Shown: piece after piece, positions 34,684 through 41,812 of the stretch | Position numbering within the stretch: position 1 is the stretch's first letter | Layout: each line of letters begins with the position of its first letter | Assembly (NCBI RefSeq): GCF_001306115.1 | Contig: NZ_LGCL01000007.1 | Span: 1 to 43,714 of the forward strand | DNA: 43,714 nucleotides | Reading direction: 5' to 3' | DNA from: Ornatilinea apprima | GTDB lineage: Bacteria; Chloroflexota; Anaerolineae; Anaerolineales; Anaerolineaceae | The notes under the pieces: generated by a model | Databases searched by the model: none | The model's input: only the letters and a program-made list of their open reading frames with translations | What the model was told of the DNA's origin: nothing | Position numbers and translations under genes: made by a program

Positions 34684-35747
34684 TGGGTCACCGCCGCGGC
34701 GTAAAGGGCTTCAAATTCCTGCTGGAAAGCGGCCGCTAAATGGGGGGCGCGAATCACCAGCAGCGTTTCGTCGTTGCGGGTGTTGGCGCTTTTGGTGAAG
34801 TTGTACGAGCCGATCACCACCGTGTTTCCGTCGAGGATGATGACTTTGTGGTGCATCAGACCATCACAGGCGTCCAGGCGAATATCCAGGCCGGAATCGC
34901 TCAGATACTTGTATTCGCTGCCGGTTCCGGTAACCTGCTCGGCGTCTTGCACAACACGCACGCGCACGCCGTCGCGAGCTTTGGACAGCAGGGCGTTGCC
35001 GATGGGGTCGGAGGTGAAGGAGTAGGCCAGCATTTCCACGCTTTGGCGCGCCGAGCCGATCAACTCGATGACGCGTTCTTCCGGCTGGTCGTCGGGCGCG
35101 AAGAGGACTTCCACTTGAACGCCATCAAAAATAAAGCCTTGCATTTCATCGCCGCGCGGGCTGTTCGCGCCAAAGCGGTTTTGGGTGAACATCTCTTCAA
35201 ATTCGGCGGTGAAGATCTGGGCCAGTTGCGTTGAATGGAAATGGATGAGGTGATTGGCGTCTTCGTCGTTGCTGTTGGCGGTGAAGTTCATCGAGCCGGT
35301 CCAAACGTCGGCAGCATCGATGACGGCAAATTTGTTGTGCATCAGGCCGTCCGGCGAATCGGCACGCACGGAAATGCCGGCGTCTTGCAGGGCGGCGGGG
35401 CCAGAGCGGGAGCGGTTCTCGTTTTCCACCACCAGGCGAACCAGCACGCCGCGTTCGTGGGCGGCGATGAGGGCGTCGACGAGGGGCGGGTAGCTGAGGT
35501 TGTAGATCGCCATGTCTACCTGCTCTTGTGCGGCGTTGACCGCCTGGACGAGGGCATCGAGGGGGGCGGGCGCGTCTGGCTGCTGGGCGGGGGTGCAGGC
35601 ATGCGTGAAGTACAGGTCGACGGAGGGCGGCAGAGCGGTGAAGGTGGGCGCCGGCAGCGGCACAGACGTGCGGCAAGCGGCCAGGGTGAGCGCCGCGGCG
35701 AAGAGCAGCAGGATGGTTAGAAAAATGGGTCGGGTTGGTTGTTTCAT
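34680..35747 (-). CDS. Phospholipase-D-superfamily lipoprotein
   Basis: A 355-residue lipoprotein (lipobox TLAAC, Cys25) with two HKD motifs: HNKFAVIDAADVWTGSMNF in the first half and HHKVIILDGNTVVIGSYNF in the second. It fits phospholipase-D/cardiolipin-synthase-like or Nuc endonuclease-like enzymes. The PLD fold is complete, so it is probably active on the outer face of the cell membrane. Phosphatidyl transfer and nucleic acid cleavage are both possible. ATG 35747 is chosen because the signal peptide starts there. The extended -10 TGC-TATAAT (35780-35775 on this strand) lies just upstream. Confidence 0.92.
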   Translation of the reverse strand: MKQPTRPIFLTILLLFAAALTLAACRTSVPLPAPTFTALPPSVDLYFTHACTPAQQPDAPAPLDALVQAVNAAQEQVDMAIYNLSYPPLVDALIAAHERGVLVRLVVENENRSRSGPAALQDAGISVRADSPDGLMHNKFAVIDAADVWTGSMNFTANSNDEDANHLIHFHSTQLAQIFTAEFEEMFTQNRFGANSPRGDEMQGFIFDGVQVEVLFAPDDQPEERVIELIGSARQSVEMLAYSFTSDPIGNALLSKARDGVRVRVVQDAEQVTGTGSEYKYLSDSGLDIRLDACDGLMHHKVIILDGNTVVIGSYNFTKSANTRNDETLLVIRAPHLAAAFQQEFEALYAAAVTH

Positions 35748-35774
35748 GGGGACGCCTCTCTGCGAGCGGCGATC

Positions 35775-35780
35775 ATTATA
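35775..35780 (-). promoter_or_regulatory. Extended -10 promoter of the PLD lipoprotein gene
   Basis: On the minus strand, TGC precedes TATAAT (35780 to 35775), and the start codon is at 35747. A divergent TATAAT (35826-35831) serves the gene at 35880, which faces the other way. Confidence 0.55.
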
Positions 35781-35825
35781 GCATATTCGGGCGGGTAAGA
35801 CGGTGGCGCGCTTGCAAGGATCGCC

Positions 35826-35831
35826 TATAAT
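35826..35831 (+). promoter_or_regulatory. -10 element upstream of the hypothetical gene at 35880
   Basis: A perfect TATAAT is followed by a 5' leader of about 42 nt and AAGGA before the ATG. No clear -35 was found. Divergent with the PLD promoter. Confidence 0.45.
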
Positions 35832-35879
35832 TAACAACAGTACGGGGAAACATCACTGAAGAAAAAAGGACGCAACGAC

Positions 35880-36377
35880 ATGAGACTGGGGGATGTGTTC
35901 AAGGCAGGTCAAGACGACGAATTGTATCAGGTGCTGGGTGTGGACATCTTTGGCCGGGTGCTGGCGCGGCGGTTTGAGCTGGAGCATGGTGAGGTGGGGG
36001 CGCAGGTAGAGTTTGAGCCTGGGCCGGGCTGCCGGGTGCTTTTCAATGCTTATGACTCTGTGGAAATTGAGCGCGGCTGCGAGGTGTGCGAAATGACCTA
36101 CCAGGTGGAGTTTTCGGAACGCGGAGATTGGAGCGGTGAGCTGTGGTTTGAGGCGGTGAGCCTGCAGGGCGACGGCTCGCAAACGGCGCTGATGACCTCA
36201 CCCAGAGCGGCGTTCACGCGCGGCAACAACTGGCCAAACCCTGAAATTCCCGATAATCATAAGGTACACCAGCAGCTCTGCCAGATGCTGGAAGCGGCCG
36301 GGTGGCAATTGATCCTGGAAAGGCGCAGCTGGTGGTGGAAATGCCGTTTCAAACGTCCGTGTGGCGAAGGCCGGTAA
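35880..36377 (+). CDS. Hypothetical protein (165 aa)
   Basis: I do not recognise this protein. It is soluble, with short strands, few hydrophobic runs, and Cys-x-x-Cys (GCEVCEMTY, about residues 64-72). The end is basic and tryptophan-rich (RRSWWWKCRFKRP). AAGGA precedes the ATG at 35880. It is followed by an acidic small protein gene with its own promoter. Function unknown. Confidence 0.65.
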   Translation: MRLGDVFKAGQDDELYQVLGVDIFGRVLARRFELEHGEVGAQVEFEPGPGCRVLFNAYDSVEIERGCEVCEMTYQVEFSERGDWSGELWFEAVSLQGDGSQTALMTSPRAAFTRGNNWPNPEIPDNHKVHQQLCQMLEAAGWQLILERRSWWWKCRFKRPCGEGR

Positions 36378-36385
36378 AGTTCCCC

Positions 36386-36414
36386 TTGACCGCGCCGCCA
36401 AATTTTTATATATT
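36386..36414 (+). promoter_or_regulatory. Promoter of the small acidic protein gene
   Basis: TTGACC (36386-36391), a 17-bp spacer and TATATT (36409-36414) form a near-consensus promoter; the start codon is 42 bp downstream. Confidence 0.75.
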
Positions 36415-36456
36415 GATGAGAGACAAGATGATCAACCATCGGACGGGAGGTGCAGC

Positions 36457-36690
36457 GTGTCGATTTACTTGTTAGACGACAGCTTGAAGGTGGATATCTA
36501 TTTTGACCCGGATGATACCAGCTTCGAGGATGATATTTGCGTGTGTTTTACTGAGTCGTGCGACGAGGAAGAAAAGATTTTTAAGGTGGACGAATCGCAT
36601 ATTTATATCACTCCTCAGCAAGCCCGGCAGTTGGCCGAGGCGCTGCTGAAAGCGGCAGATCGCAGCGATTATTCGGATACCAATCATTAA
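36457..36690 (+). CDS. Small acidic hypothetical protein (77 aa)
   Basis: Unknown family. The N-terminal half is strongly acidic (FDPDDTSFEDDI, SCDEEEKIF) and the C-terminal part is a helix ITPQQARQLAEALLKAA. The GTG start at 36457 is supported by GGGAGG at about 7 nt; the longer open frame back to 36361 crosses the promoter. It has its own near-consensus promoter and terminator, so it is a monocistronic gene. Its composition suggests a small soluble adaptor, but this is speculation. Confidence 0.7.
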   Translation: MSIYLLDDSLKVDIYFDPDDTSFEDDICVCFTESCDEEEKIFKVDESHIYITPQQARQLAEALLKAADRSDYSDTNH

Positions 36691-36716
36691 TCCAACCCGG
36701 TTTTAAGCGCATTCCC

Positions 36717-36745
36717 ATCCGCAAGGAGTGCCTTGCGGATTTTTT
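36717..36745 (+). terminator. Intrinsic terminator
   Basis: ATCCGCAAGG (36717-36726), loop AGTG, then CCTTGCGGAT (36731-36740), followed by five T. Confidence 0.9.
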
Positions 36746-36802
36746 GTTCACCGCCGCTGAAGGCGGGCAATTGTTATTTTGAAGGGTGATAAGGAACAGA
36801 AC

Positions 36803-37240
36803 ATGGAAACCATTCTTATGGCAGTACTCGTCAGCCTGGTGGCCGGAGCGACGGTGTCGCTGCAGTCTCCCATGGCCAGTTTGCTTTCGCTGCGTCTGGG
36901 GATGCTCTCCAGCGTGTTTATTATTCATATCGGCGGCGCGATTGTGGCGCTGGTGCCGCTGGTGTTGAGCGGCGGCCAGCAGATCCGCGAGTGGCGCGGG
37001 GTGCCCTGGTACGCGCTGGCGGCGGGGGCGCTGGGCCTGATTGTGGTAGGCGGGGTGAGCTTCACTATTCCGCGGATTGGCGCGGCGGCCACGGCCACCC
37101 TGATGGTGGTGGGGCAGCTGCTGATCGCGGCGGCGGTGGACCATTTTGGCCTGTTGGGCGCGGTGCAGCGGCCAATTGACCTGGCGCGCGTGGCAGGGTT
37201 TTTACTGCTGGTGGCCGGGGCCTGGCTGGTTACGCGCTAA
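36803..37240 (+). CDS. DUF606-type DMT-superfamily membrane protein
   Basis: A 145-residue protein with four to five transmembrane helices. The motif SLRLGMLSSVFIIHIGGAIV (about residues 30-49) fits the DUF606 (YdcZ) group, related to the drug/metabolite transporter superfamily. These proteins often act as pairs. The substrate is unknown. The start at 36803 follows AAGGA; an upstream ATG at 36779 is also possible. Confidence 0.82.
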   Translation: METILMAVLVSLVAGATVSLQSPMASLLSLRLGMLSSVFIIHIGGAIVALVPLVLSGGQQIREWRGVPWYALAAGALGLIVVGGVSFTIPRIGAAATATLMVVGQLLIAAAVDHFGLLGAVQRPIDLARVAGFLLLVAGAWLVTR

Positions 37241-37274
37241 TCGCGGGCTATCTCCAAATTTTTAACGAACAACC

Positions 37275-38261
37275 ATGAAAATTTTTATCACCGGCGGAAC
37301 GGGATTTATTGGCGGGTATGTGACACGGCGGCTGGCGCAAGACGGCCACGAACTGGTGTGCCTGGCGCGCCCAACCAGCCAGCGCGGCGCGCTGCAGGCT
37401 GTGGGGGCGCAGATTGTGGAAGGAGATGTATTCGACAATGAGGCGCTGGCACAGGGTATGCGCGGCTGCCAGGCGGTGATTCACCTGGCGAATGTGTATT
37501 CTTTCTGGGAGAAGGACCCAACGGTCTACCGGCGGGTGAATGTGGAAGGCACGCGCAACGTGATGCTCGCCGCGCTGGAGGCGGGCGCGCAGAAAGTGAT
37601 TCACGTCAGCTCGGCGGTGATCTACGGCAAGCCGACGGTGAGCCCCTACACGGAGGATACGCCCTTTGGGCCGGAGCGCTTCAGCGCCTACGCGGAATCG
37701 AAGTATGAAGGTGACCGTCTGGTGTGGGACCTGCACCGCCAGCGCGGCCTGCCGGTGGTGGGCATTTACCCGGCAGCGGTGATTGGCGCGGGCGACTTGA
37801 AGGCCAGCGGTATGTTTGTGGTCAATGTGCTTAAGCACCGCCTGCCAGCGGTGGGACTGAAGAACAGCCGCATCACCTTTGTGCCGGCGCGCGACGTGGC
37901 CGAGGCGATTGCCCTGGCGCTGCGCGCGCAGTACAATGTGGGCGAGCGGTATCTGATTGGCAAACACACGCTTTGCCTGGAGGAATACCTGAAAACCGTC
38001 AGTGAAATCTCAGGGGAGCGCCTGCCGCTGATCTGGCTGCCCGATGGGGTGGTGGTGGGGCTGGCACGCGCGCTCACCTGGCTGGCTGATCGCACGCGAA
38101 GGCCTCCGCTGTGGGGCATGTCGAATGACCAGACGCGCACCTTTCTGGAGGGGTTTGCCTGCGACGGCAGCAAGGCCGAGCGTGAACTCGGATTGACGTA
38201 CAGCCCGCTGCGCCCGGCTTTTGAAGAGGCGGTGCGATGGGTGCGGGAGCATGTGAAGTGA
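37275..38261 (+). CDS. NAD-dependent epimerase/dehydratase-like SDR
   Basis: A 328-residue extended SDR. TGGTGFIG (6-13) binds NAD(P), followed by GDVFDNEAL, the catalytic HVSSAVIYG and YAESKYEGD (Tyr and Lys of the triad). It resembles dihydroflavonol-4-reductase-like or HpnA-type enzymes. The true substrate is unknown. The lipoprotein inhibitor gene starts 13 bp after this gene. Confidence 0.85.
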   Translation: MKIFITGGTGFIGGYVTRRLAQDGHELVCLARPTSQRGALQAVGAQIVEGDVFDNEALAQGMRGCQAVIHLANVYSFWEKDPTVYRRVNVEGTRNVMLAALEAGAQKVIHVSSAVIYGKPTVSPYTEDTPFGPERFSAYAESKYEGDRLVWDLHRQRGLPVVGIYPAAVIGAGDLKASGMFVVNVLKHRLPAVGLKNSRITFVPARDVAEAIALALRAQYNVGERYLIGKHTLCLEEYLKTVSEISGERLPLIWLPDGVVVGLARALTWLADRTRRPPLWGMSNDQTRTFLEGFACDGSKAERELGLTYSPLRPAFEEAVRWVREHVK

Positions 38262-38274
38262 GTTGGGAGGCCGT

Positions 38275-38664
38275 ATGTGGAAACAATTCTTGCTGGGCGG
38301 GCTGGCGCTGCTGATGGCCGCTGGCTGCGCCCCCAAAAAAGGGGAAGTGGTCCAATTGGATGCGGAGAGCAACGGCGGAAGTGTTGAGCTGCAGGTGGGC
38401 GACGAGCTGCAAATTACCCTGGAGGGCAACCCCACCACGGGTTATCTGTGGGACCTGAACGAAGTGGACCGCGAAGTGCTGGATATGCCCGGCACGCCGG
38501 AATACGAGCAGCAGGGAGACCTGCTGGGGTCAGGTGGGCTATACACGCTGACGTTTGTGGCTGTGAAAGCCGGGCAAACCGAATTGAGCCTGCGCTATTA
38601 CCGCCCGTTTGAGCTGGAAGCCCCGCCCGAAGATACCTTTGTGCTGGACGTAACCGTGAAATAA
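38275..38664 (+). CDS. Chagasin-like (I42) protease-inhibitor lipoprotein
   Basis: A 129-residue lipoprotein with a lipobox ending in Cys18 (MAAGC). The mature part has the three loops of I42 inhibitors: NPTTGY (52-57), GSGGLYTLTF and YYRPFE. These inhibitors block papain-like cysteine peptidases. No cysteine peptidase gene is seen in the window. The start ATG follows GGGAGG. A terminator lies just downstream. Confidence 0.85.
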   Translation: MWKQFLLGGLALLMAAGCAPKKGEVVQLDAESNGGSVELQVGDELQITLEGNPTTGYLWDLNEVDREVLDMPGTPEYEQQGDLLGSGGLYTLTFVAVKAGQTELSLRYYRPFELEAPPEDTFVLDVTVK

Positions 38665-38691
38665 CGGCAGCAGTTCACCAATTTACCCGCT

Positions 38692-38727
38692 ACCGGACGG
38701 CATCGACAGGCCGCCCGGTGCGTTTTT
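38692..38727 (+). terminator. Intrinsic terminator after the inhibitor gene
   Basis: ACCGGACGGC (38692-38701) pairs with GCCGCCCGGT (38710-38719) with one A-C mismatch, followed by GCG and five T. Confidence 0.7.
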
Positions 38728-38771
38728 AAGCGCGGGAGTGGAGAAGACTGGTTTGAATTGGAAAAATGTTC

Positions 38772-38777
38772 TATAAT
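38772..38777 (+). promoter_or_regulatory. -10 element of rmuC
   Basis: TATAAT lies 23 bp before the ATG of rmuC, so the leader is short; GCGGAGG precedes the start. Confidence 0.5.
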
Positions 38778-38799
38778 CTCATCAGCGCGGAGGTGCGAC

Positions 38800-39999
38800 A
38801 TGACGGATATGGAATTGATGATTGCGGCGGCGGTGGTGGTTGTAGGTCTGGTGCTGCTGGCATTGGTGGGGCTGGCCGTGGCTATTCTGGTGCAGCTGCG
38901 GCGCGGGGCGAATGACCCGCAAGGGCTGGCGGTGTCGCTGAAGGACCTGACGCGCGGTTTACAACAAGAGCAGGCGCAGATCGGCGCGCTGCACGAGCGG
39001 GTGGGGCAGATTCAGCCGCTGGTGCAGCACGTGAGCAGCCTGCAAACCGACGTGCGCGGGCTGGCCGAGCGCATTTCCACGGTGGAACGCTCGCAAGGCA
39101 CGGTGCATCGCGGAGTGGGCGAACTGGCCACCCAGTCGATTTCGGCGTTGAGCGAGCTGCGCTCGCTGACCAACCAACTGGCTTCGGCGACGGTAACGAT
39201 GCGTGCTGAATTGAACCAGGCGCGCAGCGACCTGACGGCGCTGCACGCAAGTGACCGCACGCGCCAGGAAGAAGAGCGGCGCATGGCCGAGTCGCTGCGG
39301 CGGCTGGAGACAGTGATTGCCGGCACCCAGTCGAAAGGCGCGGCAGGGGAGAATATTGTTGAGGCGGTCTTCGCGCGTCTGCCGGTGGAATGGCAGGTCC
39401 GCAACTTTATGGTGGGCGGGCGGCCGGTGGAGTTTGGCCTGCGGCTGCCCAACGGCTTGGTGCTGCCGATTGACAGTAAGTGGGCGGCCACCGGTCTGCT
39501 GGAACAATTTCTGGCCAGCGAGGTGGTGGATGAGCAGGCGCGCTTGAAACGCGAGATTGAAAACGCGGTGCTGGCCAAGGCGCGGGAGGTGCGCAAGTAC
39601 ATTGACCCCGGCCTGACGCTTAACTTTGGGCTGGCGGTGGTGCCCGACGCGATCTACGATCTGTGTTTTGGTGTGCTGCCAGAGGTGTTCCAGATGGGGG
39701 TGGTGCTGGTGAGCTATTCAATGCTGGTGCCGTACCTGATGCTGGTGTTTCAAACCGTGCTGCGCAGCGACCAGAGCATTGATCTGTACCGGCTGGAGGC
39801 GTACATTCAGACGGTGCAGAGCAGCACCGAGGCCATTCAACTGGAGCTGGATGGTCGCTTTGCGCGGGCGATGACCATGCTGGCCAATTCGCGGGATGAT
39901 ATCCGCGCGCATGCCGGGCGGGCCAGCGCCAGCCTGAGCGGGCTGAAGGTGGGGGGCAAGCCGCTGGAGGCGGGGTCTGGCATCGAGCTGGAAGAGTAG
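38800..39999 (+). CDS. rmuC: DNA recombination protein RmuC
   Basis: A 399-residue protein. An N-terminal membrane helix (about 4-29) is followed by a long coiled coil (about 40-165) and the RmuC core: GAAGENIVEAVFARLP, PNGLVLPIDSKW and then AREVRKYIDPGL. RmuC limits recombination of short inverted repeats and has a nuclease-like fold; its true activity is not settled. Start 38800 has GGAGG upstream. Confidence 0.92.
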   Translation: MTDMELMIAAAVVVVGLVLLALVGLAVAILVQLRRGANDPQGLAVSLKDLTRGLQQEQAQIGALHERVGQIQPLVQHVSSLQTDVRGLAERISTVERSQGTVHRGVGELATQSISALSELRSLTNQLASATVTMRAELNQARSDLTALHASDRTRQEEERRMAESLRRLETVIAGTQSKGAAGENIVEAVFARLPVEWQVRNFMVGGRPVEFGLRLPNGLVLPIDSKWAATGLLEQFLASEVVDEQARLKREIENAVLAKAREVRKYIDPGLTLNFGLAVVPDAIYDLCFGVLPEVFQMGVVLVSYSMLVPYLMLVFQTVLRSDQSIDLYRLEAYIQTVQSSTEAIQLELDGRFARAMTMLANSRDDIRAHAGRASASLSGLKVGGKPLEAGSGIELEE

Positions 40000-40143
40000 A
40001 TCCGCACTTGAAGGTTGAGGGGGAATTGCAGTCTCGCGCGCCGGTTTGGCGGGTGGGCGCGGACCCAAGGGGGGTAATCGTTGAGAAGGAATGTCATTAT
40101 TAATTAGATGATTTTTGTCTAAAAATAGATGACTTAATATTGG

Positions 40144-40193
40144 TTGCTTTTTCGATCTTATTTGTTATGATATTGCATGACGTTTGTTACAAA
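40144..40193 (+). promoter_or_regulatory. Promoter and palindrome upstream of the OsmC gene
   Basis: TTGCTT (40144-40149), a 16-bp spacer and TATGAT (40166-40171). Just after it, TTTGTTACAAA (40183-40193) is a perfect palindrome in a position suited to a repressor. The upstream 60 bp are AT-rich and contain two copies of TAGATGA (40105 and 40126). Confidence 0.5.
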
Positions 40194-40220
40194 TTTCACA
40201 ATGAAAGGTAGATTATTCGT

Positions 40221-40667
40221 ATGGCACTGGTAACGTTCAAGGCAGTATCTCGCAAACTCCCGACCGGTTTGGCGGTGGAGAATGAATCACGCGGTTTCAA
40301 GATCATCATGGATGAACCGGCTGAATTGGGCGGCACGGACCTGGGGATGAACCCGGTGGAAGCGCTGCTGACCGCGCTGGGTTCCTGCCTGGTGATTGTG
40401 GTGAGCGCGTTTGCTCCGGCGCACGGGATTAAGGTGGAAGATTTAGTGGTTGAAACGGAAGGCGACCTGGATACGGATGGTTTCTTGAAGGGCAAAGAAG
40501 GCGTGCGCCCCGGTTACCAGAATGTGCGCTTTACCATCCGCTTCCAATCGGACGCCTCGGAAGAGAAACTGCGCGAGTTTAAGAAATTTGTGGAAAGCCG
40601 CTGCCCGGTCAGCGATACCCTGATGAATGGCACAACCGTGATCGCCAACGATCTGGTGATTGCCTGA
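40221..40667 (+). CDS. OsmC family protein
   Basis: A 148-residue protein of the OsmC/Ohr fold. Cysteines Cys56 (LGSCL) and Cys128 (ESRCPV) are in the two canonical positions, so a thiol-dependent peroxidase activity against organic hydroperoxides is plausible. The motif MNPVEALLTALGSCL is characteristic. It has its own promoter region and terminator. The exact subfamily (OsmC or YhfA) is not settled. Confidence 0.9.
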   Translation: MALVTFKAVSRKLPTGLAVENESRGFKIIMDEPAELGGTDLGMNPVEALLTALGSCLVIVVSAFAPAHGIKVEDLVVETEGDLDTDGFLKGKEGVRPGYQNVRFTIRFQSDASEEKLREFKKFVESRCPVSDTLMNGTTVIANDLVIA

Positions 40668-40688
40668 CCCTGATCGGCAAAAAAGCAG

Positions 40689-40721
40689 AAAGCGGTTCTG
40701 GTTACCCAGAGCCGCTTTTTT
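40689..40721 (+). terminator. Intrinsic terminator after OsmC gene
   Basis: AAGCGGTTCTGGG (40689-40701) pairs with CCCAGAGCCGCTT (40705-40717), with one T-G pair, and ends in six T. Confidence 0.9.
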
Positions 40722-40747
40722 GGTTGTTGAATTGGAGAAATTAATAC

Positions 40748-40776
40748 TTGACAAAAAAGGTAATATTATGTATATT
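40748..40776 (+). promoter_or_regulatory. Consensus promoter of a putative small RNA
   Basis: TTGACA (40748-40753), a 17-bp spacer (40754-40770) and TATATT (40771-40776). It is one of the two best -35 matches in the window, and no protein gene lies behind it on this strand before the next terminator. Confidence 0.85.
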
Positions 40777-40782
40777 ATAACT

Positions 40783-40883
40783 ACATCCGGACAGGTTTAG
40801 CGACAAACCTCTCCTTTTCCTCCAAACAACGTGTGGTTTCTCAAGGGGAATACAGCTCATTACGGGATGAGCTGTATTCTTTT
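40783..40883 (+). ncRNA. Putative small RNA of about 100 nt
   Basis: Expected transcript from the promoter at 40748 to the hairpin at 40848-40879. Hairpin 1 is AGGTTT-AGCGAC-AAACCT (40793-40810). A C-rich single-stranded stretch with CTCTCC and TCCTCC follows. The last hairpin has a 13-bp perfect stem, GAATACAGCTCAT and ATGAGCTGTATTC, then TTTT. No open reading frame with a ribosome site is inside. The TCCTCC could pair with ribosome-binding sites; this function is inferred. Confidence 0.6.
40848..40883 (+). terminator. Terminator of the putative small RNA
   Basis: A perfect 13-bp stem with a 6-nt loop TACGGG and a short T-run (40880-40883). On the opposite strand it sits 20 bp after the end of the LysE-family gene, but lacks a T-run there. 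Confidence 0.7.
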
Positions 40884-40903
40884 AAGGTTAAAGGCGACTC
40901 GCT

Positions 40904-41518
40904 TTAGAGCAGGGCGATCAGCCCCTGGCTGATCTGGTAGAGGCCAAAGAGAACCAGCATGCCGCCCAGGGCGTAGGAGAGAATGGTGCGCACGCGGGGG
41001 GTGAAGCGGTTGGCCGCCCCAGAGAGGAAGATGATCACCGCCAGGGTGGGAATGAGGGTGGCGTACATGGCGACAATGAAGCTGAACCCGTGAATGCGGG
41101 AGTATTTGAAGCCATCCAGCACGATGGGCGCGCCAATGGTGCTCCAAAAAATGTAGATGTTGGGGTTGAAGAGATTCATCAGGGTGGCGCGGATCAGGCT
41201 GCGGCTGCTCTCATTGGCCGCGGATGGCTCGGTGAGGCTGTTTTGCCGGGCGGTGGAAAGCGTGCCGTAAGCCATCCACAGCAGCACGCCGCCGCCCACC
41301 AGGCGCAAGGCGCTGATGAACCAGTCGGGGGTTTGCGAGAGGATGAAGATGCACAGCAGAATGGCGGGGCTGTCGGAGAGCAGGGGGGCAAAGGCGGCCG
41401 GCAGGGTGCGCCGCCAGCCCACGCGCAGCGACTGTGCCATGAGGAAGGCCAGAAATGGGCCGGGGGTGGCTCCGGCGTAGATGCCGAGCAAAAGACCTTG
41501 GGTGATAAAAGCGAGCAT
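40904..41518 (-). CDS. LysE-family amino-acid/threonine exporter-like protein
   Basis: A 204-residue membrane protein with about six helices. The N-terminus GIYAGATPGPFLAFL has the LysE-type PGP motif, followed by NLFNPNIYIFW, a match to the LysE/RhtB NPK-like loop. It probably exports an amino acid or derivative. The start is 41518; an upstream ATG at 41638 would cross the promoter. The promoter on this strand has TTGCGC (41575-41570), a 17-bp spacer and TATACT (41552-41547). Confidence 0.85.
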   Translation of the reverse strand: MLAFITQGLLLGIYAGATPGPFLAFLMAQSLRVGWRRTLPAAFAPLLSDSPAILLCIFILSQTPDWFISALRLVGGGVLLWMAYGTLSTARQNSLTEPSAANESSRSLIRATLMNLFNPNIYIFWSTIGAPIVLDGFKYSRIHGFSFIVAMYATLIPTLAVIIFLSGAANRFTPRVRTILSYALGGMLVLFGLYQISQGLIALL

Positions 41519-41546
41519 GGGGGAACTTCCTGAATGGATTTGTGTG

Positions 41547-41575
41547 AGTATAGTGGAAAACCTGCCAAGGCGCAA
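41547..41575 (-). promoter_or_regulatory. Promoter of the LysE-family gene
   Basis: On the minus strand, TTGCGC (41575-41570), 17 bp, TATACT (41552-41547). The expected transcription start is about 20 nt before the ATG. Confidence 0.65.
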
Positions 41576-41671
41576 TAGAGAAAGTGAAGACAGCGCGCCA
41601 CCGCACGTGCGACCGGCAATCCATACGATGATGACCATTCTTTTGGTTGGCCGGCTTTTTCCTGTTTTTTC

Positions 41672-41718
41672 TTGACAAACGTGGAAAAGAAAGCCATAAT
41701 TTAGAATATATGTTCTAA
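41672..41718 (+). promoter_or_regulatory. Promoter and operator-like palindrome before the LuxR gene
   Basis: TTGACA (41672-41677), a 17-bp spacer and CATAAT (41695-41700). It is directly followed by the near-palindrome TTAGAATATATGTTCTAA (41701-41718), which covers the expected transcription start. The core GAAT-ATAT-GTTC resembles the Gram-positive LexA box GAAC-n4-GTTC with one mismatch; which protein binds is unknown. Confidence 0.7.
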
Positions 41719-41812
41719 ATGATGTTCTTGATCACGATGCTGGACAGCCAGTTCGGGAGCGCAGGGAAACGGTAATGAGATTGGATTTGCACACCACAAA
41801 GGAAACCTGAAC

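Noticed and set aside
40768..40800. A ten-codon ATG frame in the putative small RNA promoter
   Set aside because: Its ATG overlaps the -10 element, so it would not be in the transcript.
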